This document shows, piece after piece, positions 16,349 through 25,997 of a stretch of 64,000 nucleotides of DNA. The position numbers and the translations under genes were made by a program. Origin of the DNA: Bruticola sp004554425 (GTDB taxonomy: Bacteria; Vulcanimicrobiota; Xenobia; Xenobiales; Xenobiaceae). Under the pieces are notes generated by a model. That model was given only the letters and a program-made list of their open reading frames with translations, had not been told where the DNA came from and made no database searches. The stretch covers positions 17,884 to 81,883 of the forward strand of contig CATXCY010000006.1 in the NCBI GenBank assembly GCA_958366945.1. Reading direction: 5' to 3'. Positions within the stretch are counted from its first letter, which is position 1; each line of letters opens with the position of its first letter.

Positions 16349-17155
16349 TTATAAAGTTTCTTCAGAATCTTCAGTTAAGCGTTGTATTTGCTGAGCTGGA
16401 AAGAGCTTGCTTAGTAATTGAAATACAAACGTATTAGAGTTTTGCGCTTTTAGGCGCTCACGTATATAGTGGCGAATCGTTCCCAACTGTCTTTTGGTGG
16501 TAACCATAAAGAAAACAATGGTTAGAGCAGCTGGAGCTAAGAAGAAGACTGATTCGCCATATCTCTTTAAAAGAATAGTCGCCCCAATAGCTCCAGTAAT
16601 AAAGCAACCGATAACTGCGTAATAATGGAGCGCTTTGTTGAGCTCTTTTTTGTCATGGTGAACTAGGTATTTAAATAAGGCTTCAGCACTGCTGCGCAAA
16701 TTGCCAGTGCACATAGTTGAAGCAAAAGGCAATCCGTGTACGCGGCGGAAAGTTTCCACTTGCATAGCGCAAACAAAGGCAATGAGAGCGTTAACAAGAT
16801 AATCTAGGCCGCCTTTGGGAATAAAAATAATGGGAGTTAAGCAGCAAATTTCCAAAAAAAGTACACTTTGATGCCAGCCTATTTTATGAACTGCTGAAAT
16901 TTTATGATGCAAAAATTCAGCTACTAACACTCCGCAAGCATAAGCAAAGATAGCTACCATATATTTTATACAAATGTGCCACTCACCGTTAGCAGCATGT
17001 AACCCACAAAACACTATATTACCAGTTACGGCATTGGCAAATACTTCACCGCGAAATAAATAGCTATAAATATCTAAAAAACCGCCCGCTAAGCTTAAAA
17101 TGCAAGCTGCTGCAATATGCTCATTGTTATTATTTATAACTGCTGGAGTACTCAT
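16349..17155 (-). CDS. YoaK/DUF1275-family membrane protein
   Basis: The 268-residue protein has about six hydrophobic segments. The opening ILSLAGGFLDIYSYLFRGEVFANAVTGNIV is, in shorter pieces (GGFLDIYSYL, NAVTGNIV), the DUF1275 hallmark. TFRRVHGLPFASTMCTGNLR is the matching motif of the second half. The function of the family is not established, although it is often called a transporter. The gene stands alone and converges on the SGNH gene with 29 bases between them. Confidence 0.85.
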   Translation of the reverse strand: MSTPAVINNNNEHIAAACILSLAGGFLDIYSYLFRGEVFANAVTGNIVFCGLHAANGEWHICIKYMVAIFAYACGVLVAEFLHHKISAVHKIGWHQSVLFLEICCLTPIIFIPKGGLDYLVNALIAFVCAMQVETFRRVHGLPFASTMCTGNLRSSAEALFKYLVHHDKKELNKALHYYAVIGCFITGAIGATILLKRYGESVFFLAPAALTIVFFMVTTKRQLGTIRHYIRERLKAQNSNTFVFQLLSKLFPAQQIQRLTEDSEETL

Positions 17156-17493
17156 AAGAAAAAATCCTCAAATTGTCGCCTAAAATTAACACAATGCTAT
17201 AGACAATACAAGCAAAAATAAACTTCTTTTGTATACAAATATAGTAAGCTTAAACAAGTGCAAATAGAGCATCTTTCGATTTGTATATACATATAGTGAA
17301 TAAATAAAAATATCAACAAATTATGTCTTATTTTTAATACATAAAGAGGATAACTTACAGTAGGGTAAAGTCAACTTTAGCCCCAATATATGCATAATGT
17401 ATAGCTAATTGATCGGATATATTGACAAATTCACAAAGTTAGCTAAAGTTAAAAGCAGGAAATATCCTTTTGAGAGTGAAGGATTAGTTGCGT
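17156..17493. other. AT-rich divergent intergenic region
   Basis: About 338 bases separate the divergent YoaK and DUF4417 genes. The stretch contains the perfect 12-base palindrome TTTGTATACAAA (17228-17239) and a second similar GTATATAC segment about 50 bases further on, which could be regulatory sites. TTGACA occurs near 17423 on the plus strand without a good -10. No open frame or RNA gene was recognised. Confidence 0.4.
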
Positions 17494-18195
17494 ATGAAAA
17501 AAAGTGTGGTGGATGACGCTTTTAGCTCTTATTTAATAGAAAAGGCATTCTTTGAAGGTAAAATTGAGATGCCTTGTATAGCTAAGCCCGAAAGTATCAT
17601 AATTCCCGAGGCTCTGATTCCTTTTTCTCAAAGACGATCCACCACCACTTATAGCGAATTTGTGCACTTTTATGAGTATGATGAAAAATTCGCCAGCGTC
17701 ATGAGCTCAACCAATAAATTTTTAGATGAGTTGCGTCGTTTTAAAGGAGTTATTTCTCCAGATTGCTCTCTTTATACCGACATGCCTTTGGTTGTGCAAA
17801 TGGCCAACACTTACTTGAATAGGGCAGTGGGGGCTTTCTTTCAGTCTCAGGGTCTTTACGTTATTCCCAATATTCGTTGGGGCGATGAACGCAGTTATTC
17901 ACCCCAATGTGAAAAATTTGCCTTTTTAGGCGTTGAAAAAAATAGCATAGTCTCTATTGGTACTTATGGTTGTATTAGGGGAAAAGAAAATAAGCGTCGC
18001 TTCCAAAAAGGTTTAGAAGCTATGCTTATCGAGCTTTCTCCGCGTGTGGTTGTCGTTTATGGCGCCATGCCCAAAGATGTTTTTGCCGATTACTTAGATT
18101 ATGCCGATTTCCATCGCTTTAACGACTGGATCAGCGACAAGAAAGGCAATTACGTACGCCGCATTATTGCCGATCAGCAGTATTTTGATTTTTAA
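17494..18195 (+). CDS. DUF4417-family protein
   Basis: The 233-residue protein matches the DUF4417 family. FKGVISPDCSLYTDMPLVVQ, NRAVGAFFQSQGLYVIPNIR-WGDERSY and VSIGTYGCIRGKENKRRF are recognisable blocks, followed by RVVVVYGAMPKDVF. The family's function is unknown; members are common in Firmicutes and their phages. The ATG at 17494 is 10 bases after GAAGGA, and a TTG two codons earlier is too close to that site. It converges on uvrC with only 9 bases between the stops. Confidence 0.8.
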   Translation: MKKSVVDDAFSSYLIEKAFFEGKIEMPCIAKPESIIIPEALIPFSQRRSTTTYSEFVHFYEYDEKFASVMSSTNKFLDELRRFKGVISPDCSLYTDMPLVVQMANTYLNRAVGAFFQSQGLYVIPNIRWGDERSYSPQCEKFAFLGVEKNSIVSIGTYGCIRGKENKRRFQKGLEAMLIELSPRVVVVYGAMPKDVFADYLDYADFHRFNDWISDKKGNYVRRIIADQQYFDF

Positions 18196-18204
18196 TCTTT
18201 TCTT

Positions 18205-20244
18205 TTAATCATTTTCTTGCAAAGCTTTAACGATCTTATCAGCCATTTTTTTACCTATGCCGGGCAAACGCTGCAATTCTTCGGAGCTAGCTAATTTTAA
18301 GGCGGCTAAGTCGGTAAAATGGGTACGTAGCAATTTTATATATTTGGGGCCCAGTCCTGGAATATCCGCTAATACAGAATGGAGCATACCTTTGCCACGC
18401 AAATTGCGATGGAAAGTAATGGCGAAGCGGTGTGCTTCATTGCGTAAGTGAGTTACCATATTATAGGCTTTGGAGTTGAGTGGCAACAAAATAGATGTTT
18501 GGCGTCCAGGCACGAAAAGCTCTTCTTGGCGTTTAGCTAAGCCGGCTAAAGCGATACTTTTATCTAAGCCGAACTTTTGCAAAATAGCTTGAGCTGCATT
18601 AAGTTGGCCTAAGCCTCCATCTACAATTATTAAATCTGGAGTTGAATCTAAACTTATATCTTCTTTAGGTAGATTGTCAGCACCATTTTCCTGTGAATGT
18701 TGTTTCTCTTGGCAAAGGTGGCTTAAGCGGCGTTCTAAAACTTGGCTCATCATAGCAAAGTCGTTAGGTTCATCCATGCCTTTTATCTTAAATTTGCGAT
18801 AGTGAGAACGATGAGGCAACCCGTGTTCAAACACTACCATAGAGCCAACAGAAAATTTGCCCTGAATATTGGAAATATCATAACATTCCATACGCCAAGG
18901 TGTGTGAGGCAACTTTAAAGCATCTTTTAATTCACTCAGTGCTTCTTGGCGCAATTCTCGTTGTGAAGGCGCATGTAATTCGTCATCTAGAAAACGCTTG
19001 GCATTTTCTTGGGTGCCGAGCAAAATTTGTTTCTTCTCGCCTCGCTGAGGCTGTTCAAATTTTACTTTGCGGCTGACCATTTCACTAAGCCAAGCTTGAA
19101 GCAATTCTCTATTGGCAGGCTCAGTTTCTACAGCGATAAGAGCCGGCGGACGTCTATTTTCGCTATAATAGCGCTGAATAAAGTCGGCTAAATCATTTTC
19201 GTATTGATTATCTAAGCGAACTTCCAAAACGAAGTTTTGCTGTCCTTGCAATTTGCCTTCTCGAACTTGACGCACAACCGCTGCGCAAATAGAGCGCTCC
19301 TGATCGTAGGCCAAACTTATATAATCCTCATCTAAATCGCTTTGCAAAAGAATTTTCTGCTTTTGATCGAGAATTTCCAAGCTTTGCAAAGTATCGCGCA
19401 ATTTGGCGCATTCTTCATAATTCAATAGAGCTGCTTGCTCGGCTATTTCTTGGCGCAATTGAGCAGCTAGCTTTCCAGTATGACCACTTAAGAATTTAGC
19501 CGCTTTTTCTACTTGAGCATTGTATTCTTGAGCGCTTACACAGCCAGTACAAGGAGCGGTACATAAATCTATATGATAATAAAGACAAGGGCGCTCACGC
19601 TTTTTATCTAGCTTTTCTTGGCAAGGACGCAATTTGAAAAGCTTTTGCACGGTACTTTTAGTGCGCTTAACCGACATAGCTTCGCCGGCGTAAGGGCCAA
19701 AACAAGTACCGCGCAACTTACCATTACTGCGCACTATGCGCAAACGTGGATACTTTTCGAAAGTAGTCAACTCTAAATAAGGGTAGCTTTTATCGTCGCG
19801 GAAGAGGATATTAAAGTAAGGACGGTGCTTTTTTATAAGCACATTTTCCAAAATGAGAGCTTCCATTTCCGTATTGACGGTTATGATGTCAAAATTGCGC
19901 ACCAAACTAACCATCCAGCGAGTTTTTTCCGTCAAATTTTTAGAATGGAAATAAGAGCGGACTCGATTTTTTAAACAAGCCGATTTGCCAACGTAAATTA
20001 TGCGGTGGCGTTCATCGCGCATAAGATAGACGCCAGGACAAGAGGGGAGAGTCTCCAATTTTTCCTTTAAAAAAGGGTGGGTGTTCTCTATGTTGTCTGG
20101 ACGCTCTTCTTCTGTAACTACGTTTTGCGGACGCGGTAACTTAGGAAGAGCTTCTTCTTTACTCTCTAGCTTAGTTTTTTTTACGGAAGATACTGCCAAT
20201 AAAGCATCTCCGAGCGCGTCAGCTCGCCTTTTATTCCTTGACAT
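18205..20244 (-). CDS. uvrC: Excinuclease ABC subunit C
   Basis: The 679-residue UvrC makes both incisions in nucleotide excision repair. In order it has an N-terminal GIY-YIG nuclease (LPSCPGVYLMRDERHRIIYV-GKSACLKNRV near residues 67-95), a Cys-rich stretch (CLYYHIDLCTAPCTGC near 220), a UVR domain, the RNase H-like endonuclease region (ECYDISNIQGKFSVGSMVVF near 455 and PDLIIVDGGLGQLNAA near 545), and a C-terminal helix-hairpin-helix pair (LASSEELQRLPGIGKKMADK). It carries an extra 60-residue charged N-terminus not seen in standard UvrC of about 600 residues. It is the last gene of the run that follows the three S41 proteases, with about 50 bases before it. Confidence 0.96.
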   Translation of the reverse strand: MSRNKRRADALGDALLAVSSVKKTKLESKEEALPKLPRPQNVVTEEERPDNIENTHPFLKEKLETLPSCPGVYLMRDERHRIIYVGKSACLKNRVRSYFHSKNLTEKTRWMVSLVRNFDIITVNTEMEALILENVLIKKHRPYFNILFRDDKSYPYLELTTFEKYPRLRIVRSNGKLRGTCFGPYAGEAMSVKRTKSTVQKLFKLRPCQEKLDKKRERPCLYYHIDLCTAPCTGCVSAQEYNAQVEKAAKFLSGHTGKLAAQLRQEIAEQAALLNYEECAKLRDTLQSLEILDQKQKILLQSDLDEDYISLAYDQERSICAAVVRQVREGKLQGQQNFVLEVRLDNQYENDLADFIQRYYSENRRPPALIAVETEPANRELLQAWLSEMVSRKVKFEQPQRGEKKQILLGTQENAKRFLDDELHAPSQRELRQEALSELKDALKLPHTPWRMECYDISNIQGKFSVGSMVVFEHGLPHRSHYRKFKIKGMDEPNDFAMMSQVLERRLSHLCQEKQHSQENGADNLPKEDISLDSTPDLIIVDGGLGQLNAAQAILQKFGLDKSIALAGLAKRQEELFVPGRQTSILLPLNSKAYNMVTHLRNEAHRFAITFHRNLRGKGMLHSVLADIPGLGPKYIKLLRTHFTDLAALKLASSEELQRLPGIGKKMADKIVKALQEND

Positions 20245-20294
20245 AAGCTTCTTAATTGGGCTTGCTCTTGACGAACTAGGTAAAAAAATTAGCC

Positions 20295-22316
20295 TTACTG
20301 CACGTCGCGAGTAATCTTATTGTCTTTTTTGATCTCTTCTTCAATTTTAGCTCGCAACTTAGCTTCTTCAGCCTTGCCAGCTGCGGTAAGTTTGGCAATA
20401 GTTGGATCCTTTTTCCAAGCTTCGCCTTCTTGTTGAGCAGCTTTGATATCGGCTTGACTAAGTTCGGACGATAATTTGTGATCTACTAAAAATTGAGCTT
20501 CATGGATAGCTAATTTCAATTGCAAATCGTTATCGGAACCGATTTTGTTGGTAGGCCTCGATTCAAAAGTAATATCGGGTTCAATACCTTTAAGGTGGAT
20601 ATCTTTGTCCTTAGGAGTAAGGTAGTGAGCTACAGTCATTTTTAAAGCGCCGCCATCATTGAAAGGCTGTAAACTTTGGACGCTGCCTTTTCCGTAGGTA
20701 GTTTCACCTACTATTAAAGCGCGTCGATAATCTTTCATAGCGCCGGAAGTAATTTCCGAAGCGCTGGCCGAGAAGCGATTGGCCAAAACGACCAGAGGCA
20801 ACTTGGTGCTATTTTTGGAATTGGAAAAATAAGGCTCGCTATAATTCAGACGCGGGTTAACTACGCTGGTTACTAAGCTTTTGTCAGGCAAAAATTCAGA
20901 GCACAAACCGATAGCTGCGTCGATATAGCCGCCGCCATTGTTGCGCAAATCTACTATAAGGGCTTTAGCTCCGTCTTTAATGAGTTCGTTTAAAGCGGTG
21001 CCAAATTCTTGGGTAGTGTCGGATCCGAAGAAGCGTACTCGCAAGTAACCTATGTCATTAGGCAACATCTTACCGTTGACACTGGGTACATGAATACTAG
21101 TGCGTTGCAAAGCCACTTCGAAATTTTTGCCGTCGCGTTGCATACTCAAAACTACTGTGCTGCCTACTTTACCTCTAATCATAGCAGCAGCTGTGTCCAT
21201 ATCCAAACTGCTAGTTTTTTTGCCGTCGATAGCCATAATCTTATCGCCAGGACGTACATCTTTAAGAGCAGCTGGTGTGCCTTCTATAGGCTCTATAACG
21301 GTAAGTTGGCGGTTATTTTGCCAGTCAGCTTCTAAATAAATACCAACTCCGCCGTAATTGCTAGCTCCCAATTGCTCTTGAAGTACCTTTACATCTTCCG
21401 GAGACAGAGCCATACTGAAAGGATCGTTTATGGCACAAATCATGCCATTTAAGGCGCTGTATAACAAATAAGTGTCGGTAAGAATAACAGGATTGCCGTC
21501 AGCGTCTTTTATTATTTCCGAATCGTCGATATCTAACTCAGTTTTATCTGAATTTACCGAGTCGCGGCTGACGGCTTGCGGATCTTCAAGTACTTGCTTC
21601 TCTAAAGATTTTTCCTTACTAGAGTCGTTTTTTTCGACTTTTTTATCGTCAGTTTTAATACCTTTGGTCTTTTTGTCATTGGCGTCGAGTTCAGCCAATC
21701 TGTTTTTAATGGCTTTCTCTAATTGCTGGCGATGAATAAAACGCTGATCGTCGGGCAATTTAGCTATTCTGGCCAAGGCCTGCTCAAATTCTGCATCAAG
21801 TATCTGAAGCAACTCTTTGTCGCTCATCTTATCGATCTTAGTTTCATCGAGTTTAGCTACACCTAAATCTCGATGGCCGAATTTATCTAAGCAATAGTTT
21901 ATGCCTTCTAAGGCTCCGTTGACCAACTGAGCTGTAGACACTTCGCGAATATACTGCTTTTGAATATAAGCTAAAGAATCACGTAAGGCTGAGTTAGCTA
22001 CGAGAGAGTTAGGATAAGAGTCTTTATTCTGGCTGCTGAAGTCTATTTTGGCTGCAGCTAGATCGATAGGAATTGCTCTTGAATTTTCTATGGGCTCTCT
22101 ATAGAGATGGATAAACGGCAATATCAAAATAACAATGATAATGCTCAAAAGATAGTTGAAAAATATCCTTCTCAGTTCGCTTCTAGAAGCCGAACCGGAC
22201 TCAACAGCAGTTGCTTGGGGGTCTTCTTCAGAAACAGCCTCTACCTGAACTAAGTCCGGGAGCTTTGCATTCGATTCTGTGCTTTGATGTGTGTCTTCAG
22301 CAGCTTTGTTACTCAT
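20295..22316 (-). CDS. S41-family carboxyl-terminal processing protease (third of three)
   Basis: The 673-residue protein has a cytoplasmic N-terminus of about 50 residues, then one membrane anchor (YLLSIIIVILILPFIHLY). The periplasmic part has a charged linker rich in Lys/Glu/Asp and a PDZ domain (GVGIYLEADWQ, DVRPGDKIMAIDG). The C-terminal S41 fold has the catalytic Ser in FSASASEITSGA (about 516) and Lys in YGKGSVQSL (about 541), 25 apart as in CtpA. It probably trims periplasmic or lipoprotein substrates such as peptidoglycan hydrolases. It is the longest of the three tandem paralogues because of the linker, and lies only 6 bases after the preceding one. Confidence 0.9.
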   Translation of the reverse strand: MSNKAAEDTHQSTESNAKLPDLVQVEAVSEEDPQATAVESGSASRSELRRIFFNYLLSIIIVILILPFIHLYREPIENSRAIPIDLAAAKIDFSSQNKDSYPNSLVANSALRDSLAYIQKQYIREVSTAQLVNGALEGINYCLDKFGHRDLGVAKLDETKIDKMSDKELLQILDAEFEQALARIAKLPDDQRFIHRQQLEKAIKNRLAELDANDKKTKGIKTDDKKVEKNDSSKEKSLEKQVLEDPQAVSRDSVNSDKTELDIDDSEIIKDADGNPVILTDTYLLYSALNGMICAINDPFSMALSPEDVKVLQEQLGASNYGGVGIYLEADWQNNRQLTVIEPIEGTPAALKDVRPGDKIMAIDGKKTSSLDMDTAAAMIRGKVGSTVVLSMQRDGKNFEVALQRTSIHVPSVNGKMLPNDIGYLRVRFFGSDTTQEFGTALNELIKDGAKALIVDLRNNGGGYIDAAIGLCSEFLPDKSLVTSVVNPRLNYSEPYFSNSKNSTKLPLVVLANRFSASASEITSGAMKDYRRALIVGETTYGKGSVQSLQPFNDGGALKMTVAHYLTPKDKDIHLKGIEPDITFESRPTNKIGSDNDLQLKLAIHEAQFLVDHKLSSELSQADIKAAQQEGEAWKKDPTIAKLTAAGKAEEAKLRAKIEEEIKKDNKITRDVQ

Positions 22317-22322
22317 AATCTT

Positions 22323-24083
22323 TTATTGGCCAAACTTTGATTTAATGATAAAGCGGAAATGATGCTCTTTACCGTCGGCAGTTTTTACTGTAACGTTATC
22401 GATCACATTTTCACCTTTTACATCCATAACTCTTTTGGTAATTGTATAGGAGCCGGAAAGGGACTTCTCAATATGGGGAAGTTCATCAAAGACGCTATTT
22501 ACTGTAATAGAAGCATCATTTTGGGTAGCTTCTTCTTGCTTTTTAGCGCTTTCTTGCTGAACTTTTGCTTCAGAAGCTACAATTTCCAAAGCTTTCTTCA
22601 GCTGAGTATCTTTCTCGCGCTCCAAAATAAGCTCATCTTCCATCTTTACTTCCACATCTGGTTTCAGACCAGCTTTGTGGATGTCATGACCGGCTGGAGT
22701 ATGATAATGGGCGGTGGTAATCTTAAAAGCAGAAGTTTTGTTGGCCGGGAATTGGTAAGGATAAAGCTTTTGCACACTGCCTTTACCAAAAGACTTTACG
22801 CCTACGAGTTGGCCGCGCTTTAAGTCGCGAATGGCGCCAGCAGTAATTTCCGAAGCACTGGCCGAGTTGCTGTTTATCAATACAACTAAGGGCTTTTGGG
22901 AAGAATGCAAATTGGGGCGTGAGTAAATAATTTGCTCATGATCGGCTCCGTCGACAATAGATACAATACGACTGCCAGTTTTGACAAACTTGGAGCAAAC
23001 ATCGACAGCGGCAGAAACGTAACCGCCTGAATTGTTACGCACATCAATAATGTAAGCTTGGCATCCTTGCTTTTCTAAATCACGAACAGCAGCTTCCATT
23101 TCCGAGTTGGTACTTTCACCAAAAATACCCAAAGCTAAGTAACCGACTTTTACGCCATCTTGCTCGATAACCTCATGCTTCAAAGTATCTACGTGAATAA
23201 CTTCGCGAGTTAAGGAAACGTTGAAAACGTGGCCAGAGCTAGGACGACGAATAGTAAGCTTAACAGTGGAACCAGCTTCGCCGCGCAAGAGTTTGGAGCA
23301 CTGGACTAAACTCATACCATAGGTAGATTTACCGCTAATATGGGTAATTTCATCATTATTGCGCAAACCAACTCGAGCAGCCGGCCCTTTTTCCATCACT
23401 TTGTTGATGACTAAAACGCGGCTATTGGCGGGATCTTTTTCATCTCCGCTCAGTCCCATAACGATACCTATACCGCCGAAGTTGCCTCCGCTCATTTGCT
23501 CGTTGAGGTTTTTATACTCATCAGGAGTCATATATACTGTATAAGGATCGTCGGTGGCTCTCATTATGCCTTTAAGGGCAGCCATGGTCAGCATTTGATC
23601 TTTCATCAACTGAGGGTAGGTGTTGGCAGCCTTGATAAATTGAGAGCGCAAGGATTTATTGGCTTCTTCAGGAGTAGCGTCGACATCGATTTGTTTAAAG
23701 AAATCGGAAGTGAGCTTGTTGTCTTCCATGAATAAGGTCATGGCGTCGAAAGCACAATTGGTAATCTTTCCCGGCTTGGCTTTTTCTCTGGCTTCAGTTT
23801 TGACCAGGAGCAAAGCTTTATCAAGCATTTCCAAAGCGCTGTCCAAATCTTTTTGGGAGACTTTGTTGACAGGAGCTTGTTTGGCTGCCGTTTTGCTAAC
23901 TTTGGCTTTAGTTTTGTTGCTTTGTTTGGCTTTTTGAGCCAAAGTCTGCTTGTAAACAGAATGCTGAGCCGAAGAATCTTGGGCAGTTCGATTTTGATCA
24001 GGCTGAGCGCTTACAGGCATAGAAGTAAGTATCGCTAAAACTGCAGCGGCGGCAGCCGGAACAAAAGTGTGCTTTAAATTCAT
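22323..24083 (-). CDS. S41-family carboxyl-terminal processing protease (second of three)
   Basis: The preferred ATG at 24083 has AGGAGA 7 bases upstream and opens a clean signal peptide (FVPAAAAAVLAILTSMPVSA). An in-frame start at 24158 would place 25 residues before it. The mature part has a Lys/Ala/Gln-rich stretch, a PDZ domain (GGIGIVMGLSGDEKD, VGLRNNDEITHISG), and the S41 domain with catalytic Ser in SASASEITAGA (about 408) and Lys in FGKGSVQKLYPY (about 433). Unlike its neighbours it should be released into the periplasm. A Gln/Lys/Glu-rich tail precedes a final C-terminal segment (ITVNSVFDELPHIEKSLSGS). It lies in tandem with two paralogues downstream of the ftsEX-M23 block. Confidence 0.9.
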   Translation of the reverse strand: MNLKHTFVPAAAAAVLAILTSMPVSAQPDQNRTAQDSSAQHSVYKQTLAQKAKQSNKTKAKVSKTAAKQAPVNKVSQKDLDSALEMLDKALLLVKTEAREKAKPGKITNCAFDAMTLFMEDNKLTSDFFKQIDVDATPEEANKSLRSQFIKAANTYPQLMKDQMLTMAALKGIMRATDDPYTVYMTPDEYKNLNEQMSGGNFGGIGIVMGLSGDEKDPANSRVLVINKVMEKGPAARVGLRNNDEITHISGKSTYGMSLVQCSKLLRGEAGSTVKLTIRRPSSGHVFNVSLTREVIHVDTLKHEVIEQDGVKVGYLALGIFGESTNSEMEAAVRDLEKQGCQAYIIDVRNNSGGYVSAAVDVCSKFVKTGSRIVSIVDGADHEQIIYSRPNLHSSQKPLVVLINSNSASASEITAGAIRDLKRGQLVGVKSFGKGSVQKLYPYQFPANKTSAFKITTAHYHTPAGHDIHKAGLKPDVEVKMEDELILEREKDTQLKKALEIVASEAKVQQESAKKQEEATQNDASITVNSVFDELPHIEKSLSGSYTITKRVMDVKGENVIDNVTVKTADGKEHHFRFIIKSKFGQ

Positions 24084-24248
24084 GGTTAATTCTCCTGAAT
24101 CGAACCTGGAGCGGTAACAAGCCGCCGTGGTGAATCTTTTTCTTATAGACTTTGCCACTGGTCAAAGCCAGGCAAAGGTCAGGTTGCAAAGTATTGTCGC
24201 TCTCTTTCGCTAAGAAAGGAAAAAGCCCTTATTTTAGTTTTGAGATCG

Positions 24249-25958
24249 TTATTTTTGCTTTCCTAATTCCTTTTGCAATAATTCAAAAGCTTTTTTCAAT
24301 TGTTTGTCTTGCAAAGGTTGATAACGTAGACCAAAAGGAGCTTGAACTATATATTCGGGAATTAAACCCGATTTACCCAAGTCCAAATTGTCTGGTGTCC
24401 GATAGTGAGTATAAGTCACTTTACAAGATGAAGTTTCTCCCGGAGGGAACTCAAAATTATAAATTTTTTGTGAACTGTTTTTGCCGAAGCTGGCCGATCC
24501 AACTAAAAAGGCTGCTTTGTGGGCTCGCAAGGCACCGGCGGTAATTTCTGCTGCTGAAGCTGTTTGTCCGTCGATTAAAACGGCCATAGGCTTAGCTGGA
24601 TGATTATTGCGATAGGTATAAATAGTTTTTTCACTTTGGCCATTTTTGTCGACCAGTGAGGCTATAAGGCTATGCTCTGGCAAAAATTTAGAGCATAAGT
24701 CTCTAGCAGCGTTGGTATAACCTCCTGGGTTACCACGCAAATCTAAGATATACCCTTGGCATCCTGCTTTTTCTAGAGCGATTAGGGCACGTTCAGCTTC
24801 AATATTAGTTGAGCCGTTAAACATATCTACTCGAAGTAAACCAATTTTTAATGGGGGCGTATTTTCAATTGAAGCATTTGCGCCGACTTTTGAAGTTGAT
24901 TGCGTTGAAATTGATGGACTAGTAGTTTCTTCTTCTATTTCGTCATAAGAAGTGGCTTTTAAGCTGAGATTCTGTACAGAAAATCGGCCCTTGGTATCGA
25001 GATAAAGAATTTGTCCCCAAGTAGCTGGAAAATGGACTTCAGCTCTAGTTAAGAGCAAGTTGCGACTACTAGTTCGTCCCATTTTGCGCATTAAGTCAGT
25101 TATGTAAGTTAAAGAAACTTGACTGCCGTTAGGGCCGCGCATAAGTTGCAAACATTGTTGCGGATTTAAATTAGCCAGCGGTTTATCATTAAGAGCGATA
25201 AGCTCGTCGCCTTGGCGCAAGCCTGCTTTCAGAGCTGGAGAATCTGGGGCCAGCGCTGCGACTATAAAATGAGAACGTCCCTGAGAATCGCGGCTAGGGG
25301 TGAGCACTACGCCCAAGCTGCCGGAATAATCGCCGCTTAGATAATTACTTAGATCGTCATATTCATCCAAACTGGCAAAAACAGTGTAAGTATCTTCAGC
25401 CGAATCGGTAATAGCTTGGGCTAAACAGACCGTAAACTTTGGGTCGGAGGCCAAGTCTGGGTAGCGCTTGACCGCTTGGCGATACAGTGAAGTTATGTTT
25501 TGCAAGGCTTGCCAACGTTCTAAATCCGCGTTGTCGGCTTTGTATTCGGATAGCCATTGGCTATCTAAGCTGTGCTCTTTAAAAAATTCGTTGGCCCCTT
25601 CCCGCACAAATTGCCAAACTTTTTGAGGAGAAGGTGGCTCAATGGCGTTGTCTAGTAAAATATTAAAAGTTTGGCCTAAAACGTCGCAGCTCACTTCTTC
25701 CAAACTGTCAAGCTTCTGAGCCGAGCTTTCAAGGCTGTGAGCTGCTGTGGTTGCAGAGCTGGAAGGGGCCTGCGCTTTAGAGGCAGCGGCGTCGTCCGCG
25801 TTGGTAGCGGCGGCTGCATTTAGAGGCGAGCCACTTAGAGCCAAAGCCAGAAGCAACGAACTGGCAGCCCGGAAAAGAAAATTTTTAGTTTTATAGCTAC
25901 TGAGCTTAACTATAAAATTTTCTTTCGCATTAAAGCTGGGGAAAAGGTGCTTAGGCAT
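24249..25958 (-). CDS. S41-family carboxyl-terminal protease, divergent (first of three)
   Basis: The 569-residue protein has a long basic N-region and a signal peptide (FRAASSLLLALALSGSPLNA). Its PDZ domain (LGVVLTPSRDSQGRS, GLRQGDELIALND) is followed by an S41 fold. The catalytic Ser is in QTASAAEITAGAL (about 467) and Lys in FGKNSSQKIYNF (about 492). The dyad spacing of 25 is kept, but the usual SASASE and GKGSVQ motifs have changed to TASAAE and GKNSSQ. An extra segment of about 50 residues lies between PDZ and protease (ETTSPSISTQSTSKVG). Substrate specificity may therefore differ from its neighbours. AAGGAAG lies 6 bases before the ATG. Confidence 0.88.
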   Translation of the reverse strand: MPKHLFPSFNAKENFIVKLSSYKTKNFLFRAASSLLLALALSGSPLNAAAATNADDAAASKAQAPSSSATTAAHSLESSAQKLDSLEEVSCDVLGQTFNILLDNAIEPPSPQKVWQFVREGANEFFKEHSLDSQWLSEYKADNADLERWQALQNITSLYRQAVKRYPDLASDPKFTVCLAQAITDSAEDTYTVFASLDEYDDLSNYLSGDYSGSLGVVLTPSRDSQGRSHFIVAALAPDSPALKAGLRQGDELIALNDKPLANLNPQQCLQLMRGPNGSQVSLTYITDLMRKMGRTSSRNLLLTRAEVHFPATWGQILYLDTKGRFSVQNLSLKATSYDEIEEETTSPSISTQSTSKVGANASIENTPPLKIGLLRVDMFNGSTNIEAERALIALEKAGCQGYILDLRGNPGGYTNAARDLCSKFLPEHSLIASLVDKNGQSEKTIYTYRNNHPAKPMAVLIDGQTASAAEITAGALRAHKAAFLVGSASFGKNSSQKIYNFEFPPGETSSCKVTYTHYRTPDNLDLGKSGLIPEYIVQAPFGLRYQPLQDKQLKKAFELLQKELGKQK

Positions 25959-25997
25959 AAAGGTCTTCCTTTCTGGCTTTGGTTAAATGATGGCTCG

